Source: Polytrichum commune (Eukaryota; Streptophyta; Polytrichopsida; Polytrichales; Polytrichaceae). Taken from it: 64,000 nucleotides of DNA. Each line of letters opens with the position of its first letter. Position 1 is the stretch's first letter. The translations under genes and the position numbers were made by a program. The stretch spans positions 14,570,001-14,634,000 of the forward strand of contig OX485803.1 in assembly GCA_950295325.1 (NCBI GenBank), given 5' to 3'. Under the pieces are notes generated by a model, which was not told the origin of the DNA, did no database searches, and was given only the letters and a program-made list of their open reading frames with translations. Below, piece by piece: positions 18,956-30,403 of this stretch.

Positions 18956-19201
18956 CACTGATGATCCCGATTAGTGCATATTACTATATATTTTCGGAGT
19001 TACGTAGTGCAATAACGTGAGTTTACTTTTTTACTAAACTCACGTTATTTGAACTCACGTAAAAATACACCAGTAATTTTTACGTGAGTTCAAACATAAT
19101 AGAGCATAAATAACTTTGCTTGGTAACACCAACTTCTCAACAAATAATTATAGCACTACGTAACTCTAAATAGTAACACGCATTGATCCGGATAATCGGT
19201 G
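18956..19201. mobile_element. MITE, TTTGGAGTTACG family, with double hairpin insert, TA TSD
   Basis: 246 bp flanked by TA (18954-18955, 19202-19203). Its CACTGATGATCC left end faces GGATAATCGGTG on the right, and inner arms include GGAGTTACGTAGTGC/GCACTACGTAACTC. Near the left arm sit two adjacent perfect inverted repeats: 15-bp arms at 19011-19025/19035-19049 and 19-bp arms at 19048-19066/19076-19094. All four arms contain the same ACTCACGT core. Confidence 0.8.
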
Positions 19202-19212
19202 TACACCGCTCA

Positions 19213-19418
19213 TGGTGTTTAGTGTCACTTACTATTTGGAATCACGCAAGGCTATAACTTCTCGCTATATAGATTTCATTTGCTACTAACAAAGATTGAA
19301 TAGGCTATGTGGACAATATACCACGTAAATGCTTAAAACTTGGTAATAAGTTCCATTCTTAGTGAAAAGTTATAGCACTATGTAACTCTGAATAGTAAGT
19401 GACGCCAAACAAATACCA
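19213..19418. mobile_element. MITE, TTTGGAGTTACG family, third copy
   Basis: It lies 10 bp from the previous element. Left GTCACTTACTATTTGGAATCACG faces right GAGTTACATAGTGCTATAAC when complemented. Outer ends are TGGTGTTTAGTG and CAAATACCA. Boundaries are approximate and I could not fix the duplication. Confidence 0.6.
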
Positions 19419-19897
19419 TAAAACAATATAGTGTGGTCGGTTCCTCTCCATTCATTGCCGAAGTCACTCACTCCTCATGCAAAGTCAACGAAGTGAGTGA
19501 GTCTTCCTAGCTTGTCGTTCAAAGCGGTAGGAAGAATTTGGAGTATCATAAGTTAGAAGTGACAAAATTGTTTGTGGCTGTTAATGTATGAGGAAAAGTT
19601 GGGGTGACTCGAGCGGCGGTTCGACCTAGGAATGGAATGAATGGCAACAATGGAATGCAAGGACCGTCTCAGTGCAAAGTCATGCCGGACAGTAAGTTAA
19701 GTTAGGCCCTGACTCTCACTGAAAATAGAACATGGACAACCACAATCTGGACTCGGGAAGCCATATAATAAGGCCTACTCATTCATTCTAGATCAGCTTG
19801 ACTTGAATGAGAGCTTGAACTTGCAACGAAGATCACAGATCGAGTCGATAGCCAGGCAGATGTATAGATGGGTCTTAAATGATCACCTTTCCAACTA

Positions 19898-21590
19898 CAG
19901 TCTAACCTCGTTATTAGTACGACACCCTTGATATTACGACCCAACTTTTTAGTTCAAACCTCCCTCTTTTATACAACTACGATGCTCGATAATATGACAT
20001 TTAGAATCTCCGTTTTGTCATATCAATGAGGTAATTAATGCTAACATTTCTTTTATCTATGTTATGTATTTAAAATACATCCATTTTCACTTGGGAATTA
20101 CTTGGGAACTTTACTTATTATGGGGAACTAAGTGATAATTAGGGTTACTAGTGTGGAGTGGACATGGTTCGGGTGAGAGTGACCTCCTTCCTATTCTTTT
20201 GTCGTATTATGAGCCTGAAGATGTTTCCAACATGGATGAGACTGGATTGTATTTTAGAGCACATCTTAATAAAACGTTAGTACAAGGGAAGGTGAAGGGT
20301 CGGATGTTACAAAAGGAGCATGTAACACTTGCTCTTGTTGTTAATTCAATTGGGAGTGATAAGTTGAGGTTGCTTGTGATTTATACGTCCAAGCAACCAC
20401 AATGTTTTGGAAGGTGGCAGCCTCATGAGTATGTTTGGTAGCACTCAAATGAAACAACTTGGATGAAGGGGGATATATTTGAAGCTTGGATTTTGCAGCT
20501 CAATAATCAATTCAAAGGTCAAAATTGAAAGGTGATTATGATTTTGGATAATGCATCTTCACATGTTGTTAGCTCAATCGAAGTTGGTAAGTCTCGTGGT
20601 TTGTCAACCTTGGAATTGAGCAACATAAGTTTGGCATTCCTTCCTCCCAATGTTACAAACGTAGTTCAACCTTTGGATCAAGGTATAATAACATCATTCA
20701 AAATTTAGTACAAGAAGAAACTTTTGCATTGGGTTTTGTCACAATATGATGCTACTACATTGAAGGACTTAAGGAATGTGGTGCCAAGCATTAGACATGT
20801 TGTCATGTGGAGTTATGAAGTATGAAGTGAGTTGGATGCAAAGATAGTAAGGAATTGTTGGAGGATGGCACGTATATTACCTGCAACATGGAATGTTGAT
20901 TTTGCCCTAGTTGATGAAAGGGAGAAGAATAGAATGCAAGAAAAATCAAATGAACTTGGTGCTATGATTTCAAAGTTGCGATTGGGTGATGATGAGATGT
21001 CAATCGAGACTTACATTCATAGGGAAGGGGAAGAGATTATTGAGCTAGAAATGAGTACTGATGAGTTGGTGGATGTTGCTTTGAGAATCAATTATGTACA
21101 AGGCTTTGATCTTAATGTTGATCTACATTTAGTAGACGTGGATGACGTTGCTTCACCTACGGTAAAGCTTAGTGATGCTAAACGTCATGCATTATTGTTG
21201 TCTAATTTCTTATTATACAACTCTTTACATTTTGGTGTAAATGAAATTATTAGTTTTCAAAAGCTAGTAGGGAAAAAGCTAGTAGGGAATTTAGATAAGA
21301 TTACAATTGCTAACTTGGATAGGCAACACCAAAGGTCTTTGAACTCCTATTTCAAGAGTTCTTGAGAAAATTTGTATCTATTTGGAGTTGTAAGTTATTA
21401 TTTCATACAATCTATATTGCTTAAACTTGTTGTATATATTTTTAAGCTCATATTGGTTATGTTTTTGTATTCCCTCGATAATACAATAATTTTACACCAT
21501 TTGTCATATTAACGAGAAGACGACACCTCGATAATACGACTTTTTTATGTTTCCCAAACGTGTCATACTAAAGAGGGAGAACAATAGCCA
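19898..21590 (+). mobile_element. pogo/Tigger DNA transposon, 5'-deleted and decayed
   Basis: The left end reads TA|CAGTCTAACCTCGTTATTAG, the CAGT start being typical of pogo. The right end is decayed: GTGTCATACTAAAGAGGGAG near 21563-21582 corresponds to the complement of the left TIR, and the final bases are uncertain. Subterminal phrases CTCGATAATA(T/C)GAC occur near both ends. Only the DDE and C-terminal parts of a transposase lie inside. Confidence 0.8.
20151..21365 (+). pseudogene. pogo/Tigger (DDE_1, jerky-like) transposase pseudogene
   Basis: One reading frame runs from 20151 to the stop at 21363-21365, interrupted by four in-frame stops at 20439, 20526, 20706 and 20823, with no frameshift. 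Catalytic Asp motifs are all present: NMDETGLYF, MILDNASSH and VVQPLDQGII. Other family landmarks are NKTLVQGKVKGR, QKEHVTLAL and KPQCF-type KQPQCFGRW, then an RNCWRMARILP segment and an acidic C-terminal region. The N-terminal CENP-B-like helix-turn-helix (about 150 residues) is missing, because only about 250 bp separate the TIR from the DDE domain. In living elements this nuclear enzyme cuts at the TIRs and inserts into TA. The ORF after the last stop (20832-21365, 177 codons) is just the tail. Confidence 0.88.
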
Positions 21591-21599
21591 CTTCTCCAA

Positions 21600-21779
21600 C
21601 ATAGCCTTATTTAGCAGTGTGTGTTTGTTCATGTGGGTCCTCAAAATATAACCATGGGATGTCCCAACCTAGTGCAAATCCAAATTTAACCTGAGTCGCC
21701 TTGCAGTGGATTGGGGTATCCCATGGTTATATTCTTAGGGAGCACATGAATGAACGCACATTATTTGATAATGTTATGA
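21600..21779. mobile_element. Fold-back MITE, AACCATGGGAT family (copy 1)
   Basis: About 180 bp, nearly all inverted repeat. TTCATGTGGGTCCTCAAAATATAACCATGGG on the left pairs with its complement (CCCATGGTTATATTCTTAGGGAGCACATGAA) on the right, around a short centre. A second copy is at 38738-38914 and a weaker one near 43680-43800. It abuts the pogo right end. Boundaries are approximate. Confidence 0.7.
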
Positions 21780-21851
21780 AGGATACAAAACACGCTATTA
21801 GTACGAGATGGCTGGCAAATTAGAACCGAGGCCATAGCCACTTGCTTCATA

Positions 21852-22120
21852 CTCCCTCCATCCCAAAAATATTGTCCATGTTCCTAACTTTGGCGAGATT
21901 AAGGCCCGCCGACCATTGACTGACTCTTAAAATAGAAAACAACAACCACTCCGAAATGCCCCCCGAAGTTGCGGTATCGAAAGACTTCTCGAAGATGAAA
22001 GTTTGGCGCAAAAATATTTGACTTGGAGCCTCAAATTTCTAGCCGGGCAGGTAAACCAGACAATCGTTTTGGGACCCAAAAAATCCGGGAGGTAGGACAA
22101 TTATTTTGGGACGGAGGGAG
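21852..22120. mobile_element. Stowaway MITE (Tc1/mariner), TA TSD
   Basis: 269 bp flanked by TA (21850-21851 and 22121-22122). It starts CTCCCTCCATCCCAAAAA and ends TTTTGGGACGGAGGGAG, the standard plant Stowaway terminus. No coding sequence. Confidence 0.95.
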
Positions 22121-22124
22121 TAAT

Positions 22125-23100
22125 ATTTGGAGTTGATGTGAATATCTTATTCATTATCAAAGCGAAGATTTGTGTGCTCATCAAATGGTCATATAGGTCC
22201 CCCTCAATTATGTTGACTATTGAGCTTTAAATGGTAATCACGTTCTGAGCACATAGTCCAATCTCTTTTGAACACATGTCTTTTTGGTATCCATTCTTGT
22301 CCAAAGCCACAACAAACCACATCCCACCTAAATATAGGAGTCATAATAAGAATAGTAACCAAATAAGGGTTGTTTGCCACATAGATCAAACTCCAATATC
22401 TTTTGGAACATCAAAGCGCTTGATTTTGGCAACGTAAATCATCCTTTCACATTTTACCTTCTATGGGGTCGTTTGGTTCCACCGCACGCACCTTGTACAA
22501 TCGCCCCGGTCTCTACATTGGATCCATGTGGTTTTGGAAAGCTTTAGCTTATTAATTTTATAGTGGACTTGAGTAAATAAGCATGCGTAAGAAGCTCCCC
22601 ACCAATGAGAAGCCTCTCATTTCTTCAAGCAAACTTCAAGCTCTCACTCTTCAAGTTCTCAACCTCCCTACATTGATAATGGTAAATATTGTGGGGCCAC
22701 ATCAATAACGACACTTAAAAAAACACCGGTGATAACATTGTGGATGCACACGCATTTTGCCAACATTATACAACATTAGAGGTTCAAAAAACAAACGATG
22801 AATCCTTGGCCCTAGTAAACCAACCGCAATGTATAGTACAAGTATTGGCATGTTGAAATTGGCAAATGCATGCTATATAATTAGCTTCGGAAATGGCAGT
22901 CTAACAACAAACATAAGGTACTTGTCTGCCAATACATGATGATGGCATTGGTTGTATTTCGTTTCAAAAGCTGGTCATGTTGTGTGAATATATACCCTCG
23001 GGTATTGTGCATGATCAAGGATCCAAAATCAAGACTGCAGGCTCTTGTCTGAAAAAATGATATTTAGTGTTTGATACACTAAATATGTACGCATACACTA
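22125..23100. other. Unassigned intergenic sequence
   Basis: There is no gene. GGGGTCGTTTGGTTCC near 22466 resembles a common plant MITE end, but no partner was found. Short ORFs lack motifs. Confidence 0.4.
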
Positions 23101-23428
23101 TGGCCGGTTTATACTATGGACCATGAAGTCAGACCATGGAAGATGGTGTTTGTCAATGGTCCGACTTCATGGTCCGACTTCATGAAAAAATTAGTTTTGA
23201 GAGCCATGGGCCCCTCACTAGGTGTAAACTGAATGTGGACCAAGAGGAAAGACCATGGAGCAAAAAGTGAAGGTGCTGATTTTTTTTAATATATGCACAA
23301 AAAAGGATAGTTTTCAAAAAAAACTTCAAAATCAACTTTGACCATTCTCTTGGCTTCAATAGTCTTGTCTTGACCTTACTTCTTGTTTTTGCTTGTATTC
23401 ACTTTGAATTTCAGTAAGCATGATTGCA

Positions 23429-24562
23429 ATGGAGGAGAGGAGGAGGAGCCTTGTTGTGCTTTTATGATTATACATGTATTTGTGCATGCTTGTGAAGCAT
23501 GTTGTGGACATTCAAGCAATGTTTTTGCAAGGAGAGTAGGAGAAGGTTGCAATTTGGAGCTTGGTGTATGAGAGCATGGGGCATAGAGAGAGAAGCATAT
23601 GGAGTCAAGAACGGATGTCCGGATTTGTTATACGCTTGTTGTTGGGATTGTGGACGAAGAGAGAGTTTAGGAAGCAAACTCGAGTGACATATAATACTTT
23701 CAGATTTTTGTGTAAGAGGTTGGGAGTCTTGGGACCGTATTTAAAAAAAGACGAAACTCTATTTAGAGTTGTTGTATTGATGCAAGAAATGGTAGCAATG
23801 TCATTGCATAGGTTAGGTAGCGGCAATGGACTACAAAGTATAAGAAACTTGTATGAAGTTCATAAGAGCACATTATAAAAAATAATGAGGAAATTTTATA
23901 GGGTTGTTAGAAAGCATTTGTAGCTAGTTTTTATACAAACTTTGGATGAATTGCAGTTTAGGGCTTGAGCTAGAAGGTTCAAACAATTGCCTGGTATACC
24001 ATACGTTATAGGGATAATAAACGGTTCACATATTCCTGTCTTAGCTCCAGTAGTCGGCGAAAAAGATTAATACTGTAAGAAATCATTTCACTGAGCAATT
24101 TTATAAGGGGTTGTTGGACCAAATTGTATATTCTAGGATTATGAATTCGGATGGGCGGGAAGTCAACACAATTGGGCAGTATTCCAGGTGATGAAAATCG
24201 GACGGGCATGTATAGAGGGAAAATACTAGCTATACAAATTTGTCGGAGATGTTGCGTATCCGGTGAGGCAGTAAATATATTGTATGTTTAAGGATGAAAA
24301 GACTGCATAGTCCGGAAAAGAAACAAATTAGAATTTCATACAGTGTTCAACTAGAAAGTGTGTGGAAATGACATTTGGTATATTGAAGGGTAGATAAAGA
24401 CTGATAATGAAGCAATCGAAGATATCATTGAGGAATATGCTAGATATTGTAGTTATGTATATAGTGTTGCATAATTTGTGTATTGTGAATGATGGAGGTA
24501 TCAAAGAAGACCGAATTATAGAAGCAGAAAACAAACTAGCTATAAGAGTATTTGAGGAAAAA
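23429..24562 (+). pseudogene. PIF/Harbinger (HARBI1-like, DDE_Tnp_4) transposase pseudogene
   Basis: The frame starts at ATG 23429 and can be followed through many in-frame stops (for example 23876, 23921, several after 24060) to about 24290, then shifts frame once to finish at 24562. Landmarks in order: TRVTYNTFRFLCKRLG, AMSLHRLGSGNGLQSI, IPYVIGIINGSHIPV, VVGPN and GWAGSQHNWAVF, then CVEMTFGILKGR, MKQSKISLRNMLD and LHNLCIVNDGG. The first two catalytic Asp positions (GIIDGSH and HDWAVF in family style) are Asn here, at 24020-24022 (AAC) and 24170-24172 (AAT). The Glu of CVE is kept. The enzyme is dead by both stops and active-site changes. Confidence 0.88.
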
Positions 24563-25595
24563 TAATGAGAAAGAAGCGAACTGCGGGAAGAAAACGGGGT
24601 TTGCCAAAGTGAAGAGAAAGATTTTGACCATGGATGATACTCCAATTCTAGACGAAACAAATTAATGTAGAAACAAATTAATTTTTATAGAGAGAAAATG
24701 TGAAGGCAAATCACCTTCTAAGAGAAGCTACAATTACGCACAATTTACTAGCAGAAAGTCTATGGCAATACAAAATACAATATAGATCCGGTATATTGGA
24801 TACAAATAGCAAAAGTGATAGTGATATAATAGAGCAATACCTAAAATTTATCTAAGACAACAACAAAAATTCTATATATATATATTCTATATATGCAGTT
24901 CCTAAGTAAATCTACAATTTAATCCGAGTGTTTATACTTATACATTAAATTAAGAGACTGTAAAAATATACATAAAACATAACCATAGTAGTATTCTGTA
25001 AAAATAACATGCTATGAAAAAATAATATTAATATGTGAATACAATATTTATAGAGCAATCACATAATATAGATTACATAAACCATATTGAACGAAGTAGG
25101 TGTAAAAAATTAGTGGTTATTCGGTCGGGCCGGTAGAATTTAAAACGGATAGGTTGAGGATTTGAAACCTCATACGCGTGCGAACCCGAAGATGGAGGAA
25201 TCTGAATTTTGAAGCCTTGCGGCAATGACCAATCATGTTTTAAGGGAAGGAGATATAAGAACTATACGGCTAAGGCCAAGGCTTCCTACAACCCACATAC
25301 TTCCACATTCAACCTCATTCAACTTATATTTTATTCAATTTTTTTAAAAAATACAGTTGAATTGAAACGTAATTTATATTAAAAAATACCTTATTTGTTT
25401 ACGTTTTTTGCAAATTCTTCATCCATCTCATCTCAAATGGCAGTGAGATGATGCACCTCAAAGTCCCTTCATTTTATCCTCATCGTTTCTTCTTCTTCTT
25501 CGGATTCACTGACTTCAATAATATCATTCTTTGTCTTTTTCATTTTCTTTGGTCTTTCTTTTGTTATTCTCCTTCTCTATTTCTTGGAACATATT

Positions 25596-25597
<2 letters not shown>

Positions 25598-25636
<39 letters not shown>

Positions 25637-25646
25637 ATTGTTATTG
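25598..25646 (+). repeat. TTG trinucleotide microsatellite
   Basis: About 14 near-perfect TTG/TGT units followed by irregular TTATTG, inside the PIF element. All three forward frames stay open through it and give Val, Leu or Cys runs, so the apparent ORFs at 25448-25961 are artefacts of the repeat. Confidence 0.9.
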
Positions 25647-26290
25647 TCACTGTTGCTTATGTTGTTACTATTACTGTTGTTCTTGTTGCTTCAGAGTGCT
25701 CATTTATTTGTCGACCTTCTAAAGAACATTAATGGATGTCAAAATACACTAGAAGGTGAAGGGAGCAAATTAGGACGATGTAGCATTTCGGAAATGGATG
25801 ATTTTTTTCACCTAAAAAATGGAATTCTTATATATTTTATCCATTGCAAATTATGTGACCACTCTCTTTATGACTTTATACGTGATTTTTCATCTACAAT
25901 GTATCCCTCCATTGTTGCAAAAACAAATATGAGACTAGTAAACAATGTCACAACATGTTGACAAGAGAAATGAGAGCATATTGTATACAACAACTTTATA
26001 TACATATTTTAGTTCATTTCATGTTTTATTGTTTATTGGAAAATATAATTTACATTTTTATCGTCTCCATATTTGTAAGGTAACTACACCTAGTTGTCAT
26101 CCTACGACGACGAGGCGTCCTCAACGACGAGGCTAATTGACAATGTGATATCTAATGTATACCATGATGACGAGGTTGGGTGTATGGACACCTAGTCATC
26201 GACGGTAGTGTCATTGTAAGGTAACTACCAATATTGATGGATGATTGAATATTCTTACCACATGTGCCAGTGTGTAATCAGAGGATGATG

Positions 26291-26558
26291 GGAGCGAGAC
26301 AACTCCTAGTTGAAGATGGATGGATTGGAGTTAGACAACTCCAGATTGACAACATGAGCATTGGGGTTAGACAGCTCCGCATATAGTGCATTGGAATTAA
26401 ACCATTCCATATTGAGAACATGTGCACATGAGTTAGACAACTCTCGATGAGGTGCACTGGAGTTGGATCACTCCATAATTGGAAAAAGATGAATGTTATT
26501 CATTGGAGTTAAACAACTCTTAATGAATAGATAGATCTAGTTGGAATTAGACAGTTCC
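26291..26558. repeat. Array of eight 16-nt hairpin units with covarying stems
   Basis: Units of the form GGAGTT-AGAC-AACTCC start at 26291, 26327, 26363, 26393, 26429, 26459, 26505 and 26543. Stems covary: GGAG/CTCC becomes GGAAT/ATTCC at 26393 and GGAATT/AGTTCC at 26543, while 26363 uses G-T wobbles. Most units are preceded by ATT(G). The plus strand also reads as a broken peptide repeat (GVRQL-like) with stop codons, so a decayed coding tandem repeat is the rival explanation. A further GGTTC-TAGAA-GAACC hairpin lies just downstream near 26595. Confidence 0.7.
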
Positions 26559-27403
26559 AATTAGAAGAATGAGATTGAGATAAGAGATGGAAGAAGGTTC
26601 TAGAAGAACCAAAGATAGAAGATTCATAGTAGAACTAAAAGATAGAGCTATGAATAGAATACTGTTACTATATGTAAAGATAGAAAGTAAAAGTAGTGCT
26701 TCGGGATAAGAGGAAGCTCGGGGGAGGAGAGAGTACATTTGTCTCTCACCTATGGTCGGGTGGTTGAGCTTAAACCAAGACCTACTTGGTCTATGATTGT
26801 TTTGATTGATACGTGTTAGTGTGGAAGTTGGTGATAAACCGGTGAGAGGTTTGTTACAATATTATTTATTATTCTTTAACGTCCTATTAATTTAATTTAA
26901 TTTAACATTCTAATGATTTATTTTAATTTTAATTTTTAAAGTTTTAATTTAGTTTCATTTAATTTTATTTGCTTATTTTACCATTTTTATCCATTTCATG
27001 TTTTTATTGATTTTATTTAATTTAATATTTTCCTACTTTTTGGAATTTAGACATTATACTGGTTTTTTGAATTATAACGTTTTTCTGTAATGAAGGGCAG
27101 CCATCATATCATGCACAACCCCCAAAAACAATTTCATTAAAAATTATTAAAACAACATTTCTCTACCATGGGCCCTTGCCTTTTCCTACTACTCTCTTGC
27201 CTCTCTCGACGCAAATCCCGTTGGACCATGTCAATGCATTTATTAGGCTTTGAAAATTATATTTTTGGGACCTCGACATCCATGATCCCTCTGCCATTTT
27301 TTCTCTAGTTTAAGCCGAAGTCGTCCCGGGATGAGTTGAGTGGCCAATCAACGCTCTTACATCACCATGGGACAACTTCATGGTCCATAATGTAAACCGG
27401 CCC

Positions 27404-28550
27404 TAAATGTCGATAACCCCATGAAAGTAAGTAATATTAATTGTAAACTTATGACCAAAATATCAAATATGGTAATATGTGGAAGTTACATGTTTGAATT
27501 TAGTGTTAGTTTGGATATGAAGAAATAAAGGATGCAACAAGGGAGGTGGCAGTAGAAAAAGTAGCGGCACATTTATGTCTAACATCAATTGTGAAGGAAT
27601 TGAAAATTAGTGTTGAGCAAGGTAGGATGGTAACAACACTAAATATAATCAAACACTATATATCCTTCTTAGTGTAGTCATTGCAAGTCATGTATTTTTC
27701 TTGCCTAACGCAGTAGTGCTAAATATTGACCTAAAATGTATTTTTTCTCAACTATGGTGATGGTTGTTGAAGCCTTGTTCACACACAAAATAATATGTTA
27801 TTACTGTTACAGTTGTAGTAGGGTCATCACACTATAACTATGTTCGTAATGAACATAATTTGCATTACAGCTACAATTTACCAAATAAAATGAAACAAAT
27901 TATACTACACGCAAACCAATCAAGAATTTCTTTCTTTTATTGTGAGTTCTTTTGAAAGTTCTCATTCTAGAGGACTGAAAGAGATGCAAAAGTGATGGGA
28001 ACCAATCATATGACACTACAATTGCCATAGGACCATGACAACGGCACTTAAATTTGTTGTTGTCAAGATGGGTGACAACTTGGATGCAACGGCAAAGTAA
28101 AGTGCTTCTTCTTTGTTCTACGTTGCTTCTCTCTCGTTCTATTGACACGACAAAGTTTATCTTATTAATACGGCAACTGCAAAGTGTGTTAACAAGGCAT
28201 GAGTTAAATGCTAGACTTGCAAGTGGTAGTTTTGAAGAAGGCTCCCACTATGTGTATAAGGATGTGTGTACCCATACCTTTGGGGGGATTCCATGTCCGG
28301 TATCCTCAAGGCACTAGTGGCTAGCTAGGAACTAGACTGTATAGTGTGTCACTATAGTGCCCACCCCGAGAGGGGTTAGTAGTCCTGCACCACTGGTATT
28401 ATGCCCTGAGGGTTTAATGCCAAGGGTGGGTCGAACGGGCATTCCAATCACGTTGATCACATGGTAAGCGTTTCTTCTTCTTTGTGTACCCATGTCCTTA
28501 CGTACTCAACATTCTGAGAGAAGACACTAAAATTTAGCAGATGTGGTACA
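27404..28550. other. Intergenic; one dispersed repeat
   Basis: There is no gene. 28265-28460 is the inverted relative of 13690-13900. ORFs at 27900-28317 overlap on opposite strands and lack motifs. Confidence 0.4.
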
Positions 28551-28552
28551 TG

Positions 28553-28762
28553 TAATTGTTCTATTAGTGTGGGTTATCATTTGGAGTTACGTGTTGCTGC
28601 CACTTTTTATTGAGCGTATTATTTGTTTACTCAAGCGCCATAAATAATTAGTATGCACATCAAAGAACATGATATATCTTACTTGGTAGAAAATGATAAT
28701 GTTGGTAGAAGGTTATAGCAACACGTACCTCCAAATGGTAACTCACACTAATAGGACAATTC
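28553..28762. mobile_element. MITE, TTTGGAGTTACG family, CTATTAGTGTG subtype
   Basis: About 210 bp. Left AATTGTTCTATTAGTGTGGG and ATTTGGAGTTACGTGTTGC are mirrored on the right by CAACACGTACCTCCAAATGG and CACACTAATAGGACAATT. The same end occurs singly at 6012. Boundaries approximate. Confidence 0.75.
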
Positions 28763-28789
28763 AACATAGTTAGCATGAACTTACATGTT

Positions 28790-28990
28790 CACGTTAAACT
28801 ATAATAAATATACCAATTAGCAAGGGTGGTATTAATGTAAGTCATGTGCACAATCTAGCTAAATCTCAAAGTTACTAAGGGCTGATTTTTTATATTAAGT
28901 AACACTAAATTCATGAATACATGCTCATTTACCATAGATTTCAAAAAAGTAGTGCATGCTTGTTATTGAATAGTGCCAAGTGTTGGTACT
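28790..28990 (+). repeat. Dispersed repeat with a direct copy at 63230-63420
   Basis: Shared phrases in the same order: AAATATACCA, GGGTGGTA(T/C)TAAT, CAAGTCACATGCACAATCTAG (or its near match), CAAATCTCAAAGTTA and CTAAATTCATG, then ATTTACCATAG and GCATGCTTGT. Non-coding, class unknown. It is followed by a short degenerate GTGCCAAGTGTTGGTAC tandem (28975-29070). Confidence 0.7.
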
Positions 28991-30400
28991 TTAGCGAATA
29001 ATGCCAAGTGCCGATATTTTCATGCCATGTGTTGGTACCTTCAATGAATGTTGCCGTGTGCCGAGATGAACAATGCTTCCTAGATCTTTTGGTGGCATTG
29101 ATTTCATGACATAAAGGAATTTAGTATCACCTTCACTAATTTCCCATACTCACTACTTGGTATATTTAGTGTAGAATTGTACATATCATAGTATAGACTA
29201 AGATAATAACCATCACTTCTAGTAGATGATTATAATTTTCTTTTAGAACATGTGCGGCCTTTAACATAACTTAACAGTCTATGGTGGTAGGAAGATCAAC
29301 TAGATTAAAGAGTAGGCTAGAAGCTTTGTGGTGTCTTTGGTAAACTTGAGCATTGGAGAGGTGGAAATTGCAAAGAATCATTCTATAACTTGGAGAATTT
29401 TGTGTTAAATTGATCTTTGACTCTAAAAATAACATCATACATCTTAAAATACTCTAGTGGGTTTCCATCGAAATAGATCAGTCCCAAATTTATAGGATTT
29501 GTTTTACTAGTTCCTTCATCCATAATGGATGAGTTTATAGGTTAGATGTACAATGCCCAAACCAAAAGAGATGTTAGAATCTTAAGCTGTGGACTCATAG
29601 GGTCCAAGTAGATTCATTCATTAGGATGGTGAGAATGTAGCCAAATATTTAATATTATGAAATTTTCTATTTTTAGATTATTGCCTCCATGAATGGCATG
29701 ATAGGCTCCACATTAGTGAAGCAAGATCATATTGAAATGATCATAATATTACTCAATGGCAAGCCATTGCATTGTGGAGTCAAGAATTTGCAAGCATAAT
29801 GTCCCATTTCTCCTAGGCCACTCTTCAAAAATGAATAGCATGAGTACTTATCATTATTATAGAGTAAACCAACATCCTTCGAGCCCCCGAATTTGGCATC
29901 CTGATATTTAAATCAAAACATGTACTGAATAAGGGTCTCCTTCGTTGACATGGGTGGTTGCCTGCCTTCCGGGACCCCATGTAAAAATCATTAGGTCAAC
30001 GCCGATGCTTGCCCCACTGTCACAAGAATCAAGGTTGTCCTCTCTTCAAACTCTCTCATATGAGGGCGATTTATTATAATTAAAGTGGGGAGCCCACTCT
30101 TAGTTCAAGGTCTAGAAGAATATTATAACAAGCCTCATTATAAAGAGGGTTGTCCTACCTTCGAAAGCATGTGCAAGTGCCAGTGATTTCTAAGAGAGTG
30201 TGTTGGATTGCTCTCTTTGTCAATTTTAAGTAGAACTGTAGAATAAAAAACATGAAACATTTCTAGATTGAGATGAATATTTGAGTTTCTTTTAGAATGT
30301 AGAAACGTGTTTTATAGTGTTTGTTCTTAAAAACACACCTAGTACTTGCACAACTATGAAATGTGACAATTGTTGGAATGACTTCCACGCTCCCATATCT
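28991..30400. other. Unassigned intergenic sequence
   Basis: I see no gene, complete element or motif that I can name. It is AT-rich with frequent stops in all frames. Confidence 0.4.
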
Positions 30401-30403
30401 TTA

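Larger units (their letters stand above)
23101..27403 (+). mobile_element. PIF/Harbinger DNA transposon, decayed, ~4.3 kb
   Basis: Left TIR 23101-23129 and right TIR 27375-27403 match at 26 of 29 positions when one is complemented ((G)GGCCGGTTTA...TATGGACCATGAAGT). The right flank is TAA. The left flank (CTA, or TAT if a terminal base was lost) is an imperfect partner of that 3-bp Harbinger-type duplication. It contains the transposase pseudogene at 23429-24562. The distal 2.7 kb is AT-rich, with a TTG microsatellite and a hairpin array. I could not identify the Myb-like second gene usual in autonomous PIF elements. Confidence 0.8.

Noticed and set aside
25448-25961. Three overlapping ORFs with poly-Val, poly-Cys or poly-Leu tracts
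   Set aside because: All three frames are open because of the TTG microsatellite; no frame has independent coding evidence.
26291-26558. A CRISPR-like array
   Set aside because: Spacing is regular in part, but units are only 16 nt and diverged, the context is eukaryotic transposon DNA, and there are no cas genes.
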